Assembly: GCA_015075275.1 (NCBI GenBank)
Contig: JABTUU010000001.1
Span: 1,219,216-1,283,215, forward strand
Length of the DNA stretch: 64,000 bases
Source of the DNA: Anaerolineales bacterium
GTDB taxonomy: Bacteria > Chloroflexota > Anaerolineae > Anaerolineales > Villigracilaceae
Direction: 5' to 3'
Shown here: positions 9,356 to 17,455 of the stretch, one piece after another
How the letters are laid out: each line of letters opens with the position of its first letter
How positions within the stretch are numbered: the first letter of the stretch is position 1
Made by a program: the position numbers and the translations under genes
The notes under the pieces: generated by a model
The model's input: the letters and a program-made list of their open reading frames with translations, nothing else
Databases searched by the model: none
What the model was told of the DNA's origin: nothing

Positions 9356-10414
9356 TCACGCAGCTTCCTGTATGTGCGTCTTCGCGCTTACTACTCTTTG
9401 CAATTCTTCCAGCGTTTCGCTTTCATCGCGCGCGCGCCAATACCGCGCGGGTCCGCCTTGCTCCACCTCGTCAGCGTTGACAATTTCAATCATGCCGCGC
9501 TCATATAGATATTCAACATACGCGCCTGTTTTCTCGATAACGAGCAATGCGTTATAACCTTCCAGCGCGCCGTAGATCGCAGAGCAAATCTCAGAGATCG
9601 TCAGCGGCTGCGTCAACGCCCGCAGCGCTTTGCTCATACGCCGCAAGATATTTCTATGAGTCGCATCAATTCGGTCGGGCAGATTTGCAATCGCCTCGTC
9701 ATGACCATTCAAGATCAGTCGCGCGTCATCAGCCCATGCGCGGAATGCTTCAAGCGAAGCTAGATATTGGCTAAGTCCGCCATAGACGCCTGTCGTGCTA
9801 GGATGCAGGTGCGGCGTAGCGTTTTCTAAGATCATGTCGCCGCAAAAAACCACATCATCGAAGCGAAGCGCAACATGTCCTGGGCAATGCCCGGGCGTAT
9901 GGATAAGTTCCACGTTCGGCAAATAAGCGTGAATGTCGTCGTATGTAAAATCTATAAAAGTAGGTTGGTGCATCTTCTTCGTAAAGCGATACATATTAAG
10001 AAGAGCATCCGTCGCGTCGGCGGCAAGCCCGGTCTCGGCTAGGAAAGAAGTGAAGCGGCGGGAGGCGAGCGCCAGCCAGGCTTCGTGGCGCGTCACCATT
10101 TGAAGGTCTAATTCGTGACACCCGACCTTTGCACCGGTCAGCGGCTTGAGCGCGGCAAGTCCGCCGTAGTGATCAATATGTCCGTGCGTCAATAGGATGT
10201 GTGTTAAATCAGATGGCGCAACGCCTGCGCGCTCAAAACCTCGCAACAAATCTTGACGCGAAGTCTCTAAACTCGAGCCGGCGTCAATCAAAATGACGCT
10301 TCGCTCGCGCCGCACAATGTAAGCGTACGCCCAAAAGTCAGGAAAAACCTGCAGCGGCAAACGAAAGATTTTCGCGCCGCCGGCAGAATCAAATTCAGAA
10401 AAAGAAGCGCTCAC
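9356..10414 (-). CDS. Metallo-beta-lactamase-fold hydrolase
   Basis: A 352-residue MBL-fold protein. The metal-binding signature THGHIDHYGG is near residue 75, and later ligands appear in HTPGHCPGHVALRF and in VFCGDMIL. A C-terminal winged-helix-like extension (about residues 260-345) resembles that of glyoxalase-II-like and LACTB2-like proteins. It starts with GTG and its first codon overlaps the stop of the TetR gene (GTGA), so the two are translationally coupled. Position inside a fatty-acid operon suggests a thioesterase or acyl-CoA-related hydrolase, but the substrate cannot be read from the sequence. Confidence 0.8.
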   Translation of the reverse strand: MSASFSEFDSAGGAKIFRLPLQVFPDFWAYAYIVRRERSVILIDAGSSLETSRQDLLRGFERAGVAPSDLTHILLTHGHIDHYGGLAALKPLTGAKVGCHELDLQMVTRHEAWLALASRRFTSFLAETGLAADATDALLNMYRFTKKMHQPTFIDFTYDDIHAYLPNVELIHTPGHCPGHVALRFDDVVFCGDMILENATPHLHPSTTGVYGGLSQYLASLEAFRAWADDARLILNGHDEAIANLPDRIDATHRNILRRMSKALRALTQPLTISEICSAIYGALEGYNALLVIEKTGAYVEYLYERGMIEIVNADEVEQGGPARYWRARDESETLEELQRVVSAKTHIQEAA

Positions 10415-10971
10415 TTTAGCAACCCATGCAACAGAAGGTCGGAGTAGTCATCGGCGATCGCCGAAATAGATTTCGCGCCAGCGGGCGAATACCATGTGAT
10501 CGTCCAGTTCATCTGCCCAAGCAATGCGCGCGCCGCCATCGCCGGATCGCCGCATTTGAACACTCCCTTTTTCACGCCCTCGGCGATCGCGTCTCTCCAT
10601 AACGATTCGAATTTATCGCGACTGGGGATATGGCGCGCGCGCCGCCGCCGTTCAAGCGAACGGTACTCGAAAAGTAAAACTGCGGCGAGGTCCATGTTCT
10701 CCGCAAGAATCTGCAGGTATTTTCGGGTCATCAATCGCAGTTTTTCATCGGCGGAGATATCTTGTTCGGCGATCGCGGAAGTTTCCTCGAGGAGCAATTG
10801 CAAGGCGCGGTCTAAAATCTCAAGCAAAATTTCCTGTTTCGAGGAAAAATGGTGATAAAGACTTGCCTTCCGTAAATTTACAACCTCGGCTATATCCTCC
10901 ATAGACGCGCCATGATAGCCTTTCTGGCGAAAGACTTGCGCGGCAGATTCGATAAGTTCATCTCGTGTCAT
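10411..10971 (-). CDS. TetR-family regulator of the beta-oxidation operon
   Basis: A 186-residue TetR/AcrR-type repressor. The N-terminal helix-turn-helix spans about residues 20-45 (GASMEDIAEVVNLRKASLYHHF), followed by a helical ligand domain. ATG 10969-10971 is preferred over an upstream in-frame TTG because GGGAG lies about nine bases before it. It is the first gene of the operon and overlaps the hydrolase gene. A palindrome (10987-11000) sits between its promoter and start codon, so it very likely represses its own operon and is released by a fatty acid or acyl-CoA, as FadR-like TetR proteins are. The ligand is an inference. Confidence 0.85.
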   Translation of the reverse strand: MTRDELIESAAQVFRQKGYHGASMEDIAEVVNLRKASLYHHFSSKQEILLEILDRALQLLLEETSAIAEQDISADEKLRLMTRKYLQILAENMDLAAVLLFEYRSLERRRRARHIPSRDKFESLWRDAIAEGVKKGVFKCGDPAMAARALLGQMNWTITWYSPAGAKSISAIADDYSDLLLHGLLK

Positions 10972-10986
10972 GGAAAGCAACTCCCT

Positions 10987-11000
10987 ACCGAACGTTCGGT
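10987..11000. promoter_or_regulatory. Probable TetR operator
   Basis: A perfect 14-bp palindrome, ACCGAACGTTCGGT, starting six bases downstream of the minus-strand -10 box. A protein bound here would cover the start of transcription of the fatty-acid operon. Confidence 0.75.
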
Positions 11001-11006
11001 TGTGTT

Positions 11007-11035
11007 ATAATACTTGACGAAGCGGGCGCTGTCAA
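11007..11035 (-). promoter_or_regulatory. Sigma-70-type promoter of the fatty-acid operon
   Basis: On the minus strand, -35 TTGACA (11030-11035), a 17-base spacer and -10 TATTAT (11007-11012) form a near-consensus promoter reading into the TetR gene. Confidence 0.85.
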
Positions 11036-11075
11036 GTCGCTTATCGCCGCAACCGCTTGCGAATAATAACAATGC

Positions 11076-11081
11076 TATAAT
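11076..11081 (+). promoter_or_regulatory. -10 box of a probable leaderless transcript
   Basis: A consensus TATAAT ending six bases before ATG 11088, with no ribosome binding site between. Transcription would start at or within a base or two of the A of the ATG. Confidence 0.6.
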
Positions 11082-11087
11082 TTGCTT

Positions 11088-11531
11088 ATGACAACTACGC
11101 CAACCCACTTCGAACCTTCCGCGCGCGACTCTGGGCAAGTCAATCAAGAGAAGCAGGCAAAGCGCTTAATGACGATCGTCATTGTCGGCGCAGTCATTTT
11201 ATTCGCGTTGCTGGGCGCCGCCATCTATTTCCTATTGCAACCGTCCGCGCCCACCGACCGCATCCGCGACGTATTCATTATCGTGGTCGCGCTTGAGTCG
11301 CTGATCATCGGCGTTGCGTTAATTGTCTTAATTCTGCAGCTTGCCAGCTTAATCAACCTGCTTCAAAACGAAGTGCGCCCTATCCTTAAAGCGACCAGCG
11401 ATACGGTCAACAATTTGCGCGGCACAGCGGAGTTTCTCGGCGAAAACGTCGTTGAGCCCGTCGTTCAGTTAAACGGTTATCTAGCCGGCTTGTATCGCAT
11501 GTTAGAATTGATGGGACTTAAGAAGAAATAG
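11088..11531 (+). CDS. Membrane protein, two helices, unknown function
   Basis: A 147-residue protein with transmembrane segments at about residues 27-51 and 62-86, followed by an amphipathic helical tail (LINLLQNEVRPILKATSDTVNNL). That tail resembles the DUF948/YoxC-type helical proteins often found beside YtxH proteins, as here. The ATG at 11088 is preferred over a TTG two codons earlier, because the TATAAT box would put the transcript start at the ATG. A YtxH-domain protein follows after a repeat. Function unknown; a cell-envelope or stress role is a guess from the neighbour. Confidence 0.65.
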   Translation: MTTTPTHFEPSARDSGQVNQEKQAKRLMTIVIVGAVILFALLGAAIYFLLQPSAPTDRIRDVFIIVVALESLIIGVALIVLILQLASLINLLQNEVRPILKATSDTVNNLRGTAEFLGENVVEPVVQLNGYLAGLYRMLELMGLKKK

Positions 11532-11540
11532 AACTTGATG

Positions 11541-11624
11541 CGTCACCCTGAGGGCGCGTTCACTGCGACTGAAGAGTCTCCAACTTCCGATGGAGAGATT
11601 CTTCGCTTCGCTCAGAACGACACC
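11541..11624. repeat. REP-like palindromic repeat, copy A
   Basis: An imperfect inverted repeat beginning GTCACCCTGAGGG and ending TTCTTCGCTTCGCTCAGAA, with a smaller hairpin in the middle (GAGTCTCCAACTTCCGATGGAGA). Related copies are at 30673-30742 and 34287-34369. Confidence 0.7.
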
Positions 11625-11668
11625 TCTATGTGAAAATAACCAAAACTGATAACCCTAAGGAGGTTACT

Positions 11669-12019
11669 ATGTCTGATCGTGATGAATTCGGAGCCTTTCT
11701 CGTAGGCTTCATCGTCGGTGGACTCACCGGCGCAGTCGTATCCCTGCTCTTCGCGCCGCAATCGGGCGAAGAAACGCGCGCGTTCATTAAGGATCGCTCC
11801 ATCGAAATCCGCGATCGCGCTCAACAAAGCGTGGAAGAAGCGTATGCCCGCGCCGAAAGCGCCGCCGTCGAAGCGCGCGAACGCGCCGATGAACTTGCCC
11901 AAGAACTGCGCGAACGCGGTAAAGCAGTATATGAAGACGTGCGCGAACGCGGTAAAAGCGCCGTTGCTTCCGTTCGCAAAGGCAAGAAAGGCGCGGAAGG
12001 CGAAGAAGCCGCCGCATAA
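11669..12019 (+). CDS. YtxH-domain membrane-associated protein
   Basis: A 116-residue protein with a single glycine-rich transmembrane segment near the N-terminus (AFLVGFIVGGLTGAVVSLLFAP, about residues 8-28), typical of YtxH general-stress proteins. A long, highly charged Ala/Glu/Arg helix follows and is probably a coiled coil. The start ATG at 11669 has AAGGAGG seven bases upstream; an upstream in-frame ATG without such a site is not favoured. A strong terminator follows directly. Confidence 0.75.
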   Translation: MSDRDEFGAFLVGFIVGGLTGAVVSLLFAPQSGEETRAFIKDRSIEIRDRAQQSVEEAYARAESAAVEARERADELAQELRERGKAVYEDVRERGKSAVASVRKGKKGAEGEEAAA

Positions 12020-12033
12020 GCAAAACTAGCGGA

Positions 12034-12066
12034 AAGGGCTTGACCGCGCGTCAAGCCCTTATTTTT
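12034..12066 (+). terminator. Rho-independent terminator after the YtxH gene
   Basis: AAGGGCTTGAC (12034-12044), a CGCGC loop and GTCAAGCCCTT (12050-12060) followed by ATTTTTT. It sits between the YtxH gene and the methyltransferase. Confidence 0.9.
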
Positions 12067-12078
12067 TCATCCAGTTTC

Positions 12079-12693
12079 GTGAAAGCATTCCTGAAGCATT
12101 TCTTCTACGCGCTCTATCATCAATTTGCCTTTCTATATGATTTTGTCGCCGCAGCGGTCTCGTTCAACCGCTGGAAGGACTGGACGCGTGAGATTCTTCC
12201 GCTCATAGAAGGGACGCGGATTCTCGAACTCGGCTTTGGACCGGGACACCTGCAACGCCTCTTACGACAGGATGGCTGGTTCGCCGTAGGAATTGACGAG
12301 TCGTCTCAGATGACTCGCCTCGCGCGGCGCAACACAGACGGCAATGCGAATCTCACACGCGGGCTGGCGCAATGTCTCCCCTTCCAAAGCGAAGCGTTCG
12401 ATACAATCATCTCCACTTTTCCATCGGAATACATCTTCGACCCTCGCACGTTGGCAGAGGCGCGAAGGTGCTTAATGGGTAAAGGCAGGCTGATCGTCCT
12501 GCTTGCGGCGATGCCGAAGAGCCGAGCGCTCAAATGGTTGTACAAGATCACAGGCGAGTCCCCCTCCGAAGCGGAGGAAATCGTCAAGAAGAAATTACAA
12601 GAACCGTTTGTGAAAGCAAACTTTGAAACCGAAATTCTGATCCGCGATACGCAGTCGAGCCGATTGCTTATTGTGACGGCAAGGAAAAAATAA
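12079..12693 (+). CDS. Class I SAM-dependent methyltransferase
   Basis: About 204 residues. SAM-binding motif I reads ILELGFGPGHLQRLL, with GIDESSQM as motif II and an acidic/aromatic stretch (FDTIISTFPSEYIF) as motif III, a Methyltransf_11-like pattern. The start is uncertain: the frame opens with a TTG inside the preceding terminator hairpin, so the GTG at 12079, just after it, is preferred although no clear ribosome binding site is seen. The stop overlaps the start of the haemolysin-III gene (TAATG), which indicates co-translation. The substrate is unknown. Confidence 0.75.
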   Translation: MKAFLKHFFYALYHQFAFLYDFVAAAVSFNRWKDWTREILPLIEGTRILELGFGPGHLQRLLRQDGWFAVGIDESSQMTRLARRNTDGNANLTRGLAQCLPFQSEAFDTIISTFPSEYIFDPRTLAEARRCLMGKGRLIVLLAAMPKSRALKWLYKITGESPSEAEEIVKKKLQEPFVKANFETEILIRDTQSSRLLIVTARKK

Positions 12694-13331
12694 TGTTGAA
12701 AAAATTACGCGAACCGGTAAACAGTCTCACTCATTGGGCGGGCGCGGCGCTCGCGCTGGCGGGCTTGATCGCGCTGTTGATCGTAGGCTGGGACACGCCT
12801 GCAAAGATCGTCTCGCTGGCAATTTATGGCGTAAGCCTGATCGTCATGTTTTCCGCGAGCGCCACATATCACATGGTACGGGTGAAAGATAAGGCTCTGG
12901 AGGCTTTCCGCAAAGTGGATCATGCCGCCATTTATCTGCTCATCGCAGGGACGTACACGCCGTTTTGCGTGAACGCTTTCGAGGGCTTTTGGAAGTGGGG
13001 CATGTTGACCATCATCTGGTCGCTGGCGGCCATCGGGATTATTGTGAAGGTGTTTTACATCCGCGCACCGAGATGGTTGAACGCGGGCATTTATCTCGTG
13101 ATGGGCTGGTTCGCGCTCGCCGCGGCGGGTCAAATGCTTGCGGCTCTGCCAGCCTGGGCGCTGACGTGGCTCATTGTCGGCGGCGTGCTCTACACATTGG
13201 GCGCAATCGTGTACATCACGAAAATCTTCAACTTCAAACCGGGCGTATTCGGCTTCCACGAAGTGTGGCACATCTTCGTCTTGCTCGCTGCCGCAGCGCA
13301 TTACGTCGCGGTGATGGGAGTAGCAGTATAA
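12693..13331 (+). CDS. Haemolysin III (HlyIII/PAQR) family membrane protein
   Basis: A 212-residue, seven-helix protein of the PAQR superfamily. Conserved residues are visible in order: SASATYH in the second helix region, KVDHAAIYLLIAGTYTP, and the C-terminal HEVWHIFVLLAAAAHY. These supply the histidines and acidic residue of the zinc-dependent hydrolase-like site. Despite the family name, lysis is not the established role; members affect lipid or membrane homeostasis. The gene is coupled to the upstream methyltransferase and closed by a strong terminator. Confidence 0.88.
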   Translation: MLKKLREPVNSLTHWAGAALALAGLIALLIVGWDTPAKIVSLAIYGVSLIVMFSASATYHMVRVKDKALEAFRKVDHAAIYLLIAGTYTPFCVNAFEGFWKWGMLTIIWSLAAIGIIVKVFYIRAPRWLNAGIYLVMGWFALAAAGQMLAALPAWALTWLIVGGVLYTLGAIVYITKIFNFKPGVFGFHEVWHIFVLLAAAAHYVAVMGVAV

Positions 13332-13371
13332 AACAAGCGACAGCCGTCTTAAAGATGGCTGTCGCTTGTTT
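13331..13371. terminator. Bidirectional terminator
   Basis: AAACAAGCGACAGCC (13331-13345) and its complement at 13357-13371 form a 15-bp stem with A and T tracts at its ends, between the convergent HlyIII and spermidine-synthase-like genes. Confidence 0.88.
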
Positions 13372-15441
13372 TCACTTTAAAATCTGAAACGGATTGCTGT
13401 AATCATCCGTCCACAATTGGACATTAGTCGAATAGCCGCTCAAGTCAACGGCGTGATTTTGAATTGCAGGGTTATCAAGCAGAGCGGCGTCGCGAGCGAG
13501 CAGGATCCAGTGAGAAGCATAGCCGCCAGCGTTATCGCCTGAATAGTTGACGCGCACTATAGTCAAGCCATAATATTTTGCCAAGCGCCAGAAGACAGGC
13601 TGTAAATCGAGGTGTAAATTCGTGATGTGCGCGGCGATGATGCCGCCGGGGGCAAGATGTTCGAGATACAATGCAAAGGCTTCTTTGGTAACAAGATGAA
13701 CGGGGATCGAGTCGCTGCTAAACGTATCCAAGACCAACACATCGAAATTTTGGGCATTCCCTTCCGCGAGCTCGCACTCAAGAGAGATTCTCGCGTCGCC
13801 GACAACAGGCGTGATCTCCGCTTTGCTATCGCGTAGAAACGAGAAATACCCTCCCTGCCCCTCTGCCAAATCAACTACAAGGGGATTGATTTCGTACAAA
13901 CGATACTCGTCACCGGGTTGACCGTACGCTGCCAACGTCCCCACGCCAAGACCAAGCAAGCCCACACGCATCTTCTTCCCATATTTCGGGTGATTCAATA
14001 TCGCCAAACCCGCCCCTCCCTCGCGGACGTAATACGTAGTGGGCGTATCGCGCAAGGCGGGATTTGTGAATTGAAGCCCATGAATCGTGATGCCGTGCGA
14101 CATGACAAGCGCGGGTTCGTTTGAGCCGGCTAACGTAATTCCGCGCACACGGATCACGCCGTAGAAATTCCGCTTGGAAAATAACGCGCCAGAATACGCG
14201 CCGCTCAAAACAACCAGCAAAATAGCGACAAGTGCGAAGACCGTGAACACAAATCGCGCGCGAGCGACTATCTCGCTGTTCCTTCGTATCACAGTCAACG
14301 CAATGGCGATCGTCATCGCCAGCCCAACAAAAAACTCCCAATAGCCGTTGAAAATGACGGGAGCGATCAAGCTCACGAAGAGTCCGCCGAATGCGCCGCC
14401 GATGGAAACCATGAGATAGAACGAGGTGAGGTATTCGGCATCGGGGCGAATCAAATACAACTCGCCGTGACACAGCATACACGCGGCGAATAGCAACAAA
14501 CAATACGCGCCGACCTGCCAGTAAATATGGATGGAGGTGGCGCGGAGCATGACGAACAAAGTCAATGCAGTCGAGAGGACGAATAATAACGCGTATGCTT
14601 TGCGGTTGTAAACGCGCTCGCCTGAAAACGTGAGGATGAACGAGAGCAGATAGATCGTCAACGGAAGAATCCACAAGAACGGGATAACCGCCACCTCTTG
14701 CGAAATTTGATTCGTGACGGAGAGCAAGAACAGCGACGCGGTCGCGCTGAGGGCGATCCACAGGGCGAACAAGGCTGAAGATGGCCGTCCGCTTGAGGGA
14801 ACTGAATCGACTTTCACCGTCGAGAGAGGCGAGACGAGGCGGGAGCGCCACGCGATCCCAATGGCGAAGAGGCCAAAGAGCGCGAATCCGATTGACCACA
14901 TCCATCCTTGCGCGCGCAAAGTCAACTGCGGTTCGATCAACGCAGGGTAAGCGAACAGACCGAGGAGCGATCCTAAATTTGAAAGTGAATATAAACGCGC
15001 ATAGGATTTGTGCGGGAAGATGCGGCTGAACCACGCCTGCATGAGCGGACCGTTCGCCGCGAGGATAAAATACGGCAAGCCCACAGAAACAGCTAGCAGT
15101 TTGAAAATGTCGAGAATTGGAGACGCGACTTCATCGGGTTTCCAACTCGCGTCGGGCGTGATGGGCGACGACCACGCAAACGAAAGTCGAATCAAAACTG
15201 CGATGGAAAATAAAATCAGCGCGACGTGAATCAAAATTTGCAAACTGGTTTTCGCACGACCGATGAGCCAATAGGCGTATGCGTATCCGCCTGTGAGCAG
15301 GGCTTGAAAGAACAACATCGCCGTTGACCACACGGCAGGCGCGCCGCCAAACCACGGCAAAATAAATTTACCGATCATCGGTTGGATCTGAAAAAGCAGA
15401 AACGCCGAAAGAAAAATGCTGACGGTAAAAGCGATGAACAT
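13372..15441 (-). CDS. Spermidine-synthase-like protein fused to a membrane domain
   Basis: A 689-residue two-part protein. Roughly the first 430 residues form many transmembrane helices, starting MFIAFTVSIFLSAFLLFQIQPMIG. The C-terminal ~230 residues form a spermidine-synthase/SAM-like Rossmann domain, with GLLGLGVGTLAAYG as the nucleotide-binding loop, the acidic YEINPLVVD, GDARI, and VLDTFSSDSIPVHL. Such fused proteins are widespread and usually annotated as spermidine synthases, but aminopropyl transfer has rarely been shown. The ATG at 15439-15441 lies six bases after a TACAAT box. It is divergent from the PadR gene and no other polyamine gene is nearby. Confidence 0.75.
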   Translation of the reverse strand: MFIAFTVSIFLSAFLLFQIQPMIGKFILPWFGGAPAVWSTAMLFFQALLTGGYAYAYWLIGRAKTSLQILIHVALILFSIAVLIRLSFAWSSPITPDASWKPDEVASPILDIFKLLAVSVGLPYFILAANGPLMQAWFSRIFPHKSYARLYSLSNLGSLLGLFAYPALIEPQLTLRAQGWMWSIGFALFGLFAIGIAWRSRLVSPLSTVKVDSVPSSGRPSSALFALWIALSATASLFLLSVTNQISQEVAVIPFLWILPLTIYLLSFILTFSGERVYNRKAYALLFVLSTALTLFVMLRATSIHIYWQVGAYCLLLFAACMLCHGELYLIRPDAEYLTSFYLMVSIGGAFGGLFVSLIAPVIFNGYWEFFVGLAMTIAIALTVIRRNSEIVARARFVFTVFALVAILLVVLSGAYSGALFSKRNFYGVIRVRGITLAGSNEPALVMSHGITIHGLQFTNPALRDTPTTYYVREGGAGLAILNHPKYGKKMRVGLLGLGVGTLAAYGQPGDEYRLYEINPLVVDLAEGQGGYFSFLRDSKAEITPVVGDARISLECELAEGNAQNFDVLVLDTFSSDSIPVHLVTKEAFALYLEHLAPGGIIAAHITNLHLDLQPVFWRLAKYYGLTIVRVNYSGDNAGGYASHWILLARDAALLDNPAIQNHAVDLSGYSTNVQLWTDDYSNPFQILK

Positions 15442-15447
15442 GCGCCG

Positions 15448-15453
15448 ATTGTA
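15448..15453 (-). promoter_or_regulatory. -10 box of a probable leaderless transcript
   Basis: On the minus strand TACAAT ends six bases before the ATG at 15441, without a Shine-Dalgarno sequence between. Confidence 0.55.
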
Positions 15454-15512
15454 CAACGCCGCACCCCTCAGCAGGGATATCTTTAATTTGAATATTTCAA
15501 TGTTGCAATATA

Positions 15513-15541
15513 TTGACAAACGATATATCGCGTGATAATAT
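15513..15541 (+). promoter_or_regulatory. Sigma-70-type promoter of the PadR gene
   Basis: TTGACA (15513-15518), a 17-base spacer and TAATAT (15536-15541) read toward the PadR gene. Confidence 0.85.
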
Positions 15542-15546
15542 ATCGT
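15520..15546. promoter_or_regulatory. Probable PadR operator
   Basis: A perfect 9-bp inverted repeat, ACGATATAT and ATATATCGT, spaced by nine bases and overlapping the spacer and -10 box. A second partial half-site (ATCGTGATAT) follows at once. Placement over the promoter fits autorepression. Confidence 0.7.
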
Positions 15547-15581
15547 ATCGTGATATACAAATCTCGAGACAGGGAATAGGC

Positions 15582-15890
15582 ATGGATGAGCAATTTGCAA
15601 AATATCTTCCTCTCACAGAGTCCACTGCGTACATTTTGATTGCGCTTATCAAACCGCTGCACGGTTATGCGCTTATGCAAAAGGTGGCAGAAATGAGTCA
15701 AGGCACAGTCAAAATCGGACCGGGGACTTTGTACGGAGCGTTCGGGCAACTCGAAAAGGAGGGGCTGATCGAAATGGTCAAGGAGGCGGACCGGCGCAAA
15801 TCCTATGTCTTAACCGCCAAGGGAAGGTCGACTCTAAAAGAACACATTCGTAGAACAGAGATCATGGTAATAAACGGACGATCCATATAA
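15582..15890 (+). CDS. PadR-family transcriptional regulator
   Basis: A short (102-residue) PadR-type winged-helix repressor: STAYILIALIKPLHGYALMQKV, then the signature GPGTLYGAFGQLEKEGLI and the wing (DRRKSYVLTAKGRSTL). ATG 15582 has AGGGAAT upstream. The next gene, after 23 bases, encodes a DUF2812 protein, a pairing common in Firmicutes. The PadR protein probably represses both genes through the inverted repeats over its promoter. Confidence 0.88.
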   Translation: MDEQFAKYLPLTESTAYILIALIKPLHGYALMQKVAEMSQGTVKIGPGTLYGAFGQLEKEGLIEMVKEADRRKSYVLTAKGRSTLKEHIRRTEIMVINGRSI

Positions 15891-15913
15891 AGAAACGCTC
15901 CTGGGAGGGCGCA

Positions 15914-16438
15914 ATGACAACACTATCGAAATTCAAATGGTTTTGGGCTTGGCAGGATGAAAAAGAAGAAGATTGGCTGCGCGAGAAGGCAAAGGAAGGC
16001 TTACACCTCCAGTCTTTGGATTTCCCCGGAAAATACACATTCAAAGTCGGCGAACCGCGCAACGATTATTATCGAATGGATTTCATCACCGATCGAAAAG
16101 ATTACCAAAACTACTTGCAACTTTTCAAAGATTCTGGCTGGGAACACATCGGCGAGATGGGAGGCTGGCAATACTTCCGCACAAGCGCAAAGGAAGCGGT
16201 TATCCCCGAGATTTTTACCGACAAAAATTCCAAGGCGCGGAAATATCAACGCGTGAGCGCCGCTTTAATTCTTTTCCTACCGATCTCCATCTTCCTAATT
16301 ATTCAACCGATCGGCAGATCGAACGAGGTTATGGGATTCTTTCTCGTAGGGAAAACGATCGGCATTATTTTGATATTCCTCTGCGTCGCCGCGATGGTCA
16401 AGATAGCCAAGCGCGTACAGCAGCTTAAAGATAAATAA
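15914..16438 (+). CDS. DUF2812-domain membrane protein
   Basis: A 174-residue protein. Its N-terminal ~100-residue soluble domain matches the DUF2812 pattern (W.WQDEKEEDWLREKAKEG, then WEHIGEMGGWQYF). Two transmembrane segments follow at about residues 115-132 and 140-163. GGGAGGG precedes the ATG. It is almost certainly co-transcribed with the PadR gene and under its control. DUF2812 proteins have no established biochemical function; membrane-stress sensing is sometimes proposed. Confidence 0.8.
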   Translation: MTTLSKFKWFWAWQDEKEEDWLREKAKEGLHLQSLDFPGKYTFKVGEPRNDYYRMDFITDRKDYQNYLQLFKDSGWEHIGEMGGWQYFRTSAKEAVIPEIFTDKNSKARKYQRVSAALILFLPISIFLIIQPIGRSNEVMGFFLVGKTIGIILIFLCVAAMVKIAKRVQQLKDK

Positions 16439-16501
16439 AAAGTCGTGATTGCGCTCGCAGACGCTAAATGGCGTACAGGAAACATTCGCTAAGGTTTGGG
16501 A

Positions 16502-17449
16502 TCAGGAATTGACCTTCGCCCTCAGCGCTTGTCGTTTGATCGCTGCGCGAAAGATGCGCTCCAAAAATCCGTCGTGACCCGCCGCGTCCCACGAGATCGC
16601 CAGATCGGAAGGACTGCGATCGTCAACCTTACTGTATAAAACCCCGCAGTTTGGATTAATTTCGATGATCACAATTTCGCCGTCCGGTCTCACGCGCAGA
16701 TCAAGCCGCGCATATCCGTTTCCATCCATGGCGATGAAGAATTTCCGCGAAACATCCTGAATACGAGCGGCGAGCGCATCGTCGTTCAACGGAACAACGA
16801 AGATATCCCAGTTGTACCATTTCGCAAATTCGTGCAAAAAAGTCTCCCCTTCAGGAAATTGCATTTCCGCCGGCGGATAAGCAAATGGAACGCAGGAGTC
16901 GCCTGCGTCTTCCACTATCAGACAGGACAACTCTCGCCCTTCTATGAATTCTTCCACGCGGGCTGAGCCGTATGCTTGAGACATTCGTTCAAACTGAATT
17001 TTCAATTCGTCGGAATTCGTTACGCGCGACTCTTTCGTCAACCCAGCGCTGGCAAAACTGTTCGGATGCTTCACGATCAAAGGATACGGAAGACCGTCGG
17101 CTTGTTCCAGATCCGCAAACGTTTCGGCATGAAAGCCACACGCAAAGCGGATCTGGCGCGCATCCGCCGCCGCCTGCATTTCCTCGCGCGTACAACCATA
17201 GAATTTCGCCTCCGCGCCGGTAAAAGGCAGATTCAATTCTTCGAGCGTTCGCACAAACTGCAAGCCGGAATTCTCGCTGTCGTCATAGCCTTCATACAAA
17301 TTAATATACATATCGTATCGGTTTGCGCGAGCCAATTCCTTAAGCGCGCTTGGCGACAACACTGTAACATAATCCCAAACGCAATCTTTCAAATAAATCG
17401 AAGGATTAAATTCTTCGATGATTTCATCCGTCAGCAAGCAGACGCGCAT
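16502..17449 (-). CDS. ATP-grasp ligase, D-Ala-D-Ala-ligase-like (second of tandem pair)
   Basis: A 315-residue ATP-grasp enzyme. The N-terminal domain contains NLYEGYDD in place of the ligase preATP-grasp signature. The central domain has the ATP-binding lysine strand PLIVKHPNSFASAGL and the hinge ARVEEFIEGRELSCLIV. The metal-binding C-terminal strand is IVIIEINPNCGVLYS. These enzymes join a carboxylate to an amine with ATP. It is clearly paralogous to the gene just upstream (six bases away), with the same length and motif spacing, so the two form an operon and may act in sequence or as a heteromer. The substrate is unknown; cell-wall D-Ala-D-Ala ligase itself is unlikely because there are two copies and no wall genes nearby. 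Confidence 0.8.
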   Translation of the reverse strand: MRVCLLTDEIIEEFNPSIYLKDCVWDYVTVLSPSALKELARANRYDMYINLYEGYDDSENSGLQFVRTLEELNLPFTGAEAKFYGCTREEMQAAADARQIRFACGFHAETFADLEQADGLPYPLIVKHPNSFASAGLTKESRVTNSDELKIQFERMSQAYGSARVEEFIEGRELSCLIVEDAGDSCVPFAYPPAEMQFPEGETFLHEFAKWYNWDIFVVPLNDDALAARIQDVSRKFFIAMDGNGYARLDLRVRPDGEIVIIEINPNCGVLYSKVDDRSPSDLAISWDAAGHDGFLERIFRAAIKRQALRAKVNS

Positions 17450-17455
17450 GTTGGC

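Noticed and set aside
13910..15034. A 374-residue minus-strand frame overlapping the spermidine-synthase-like gene
   Set aside because: Arg/His-rich shadow in another frame; the membrane-protein frame is the one with recognisable domains.
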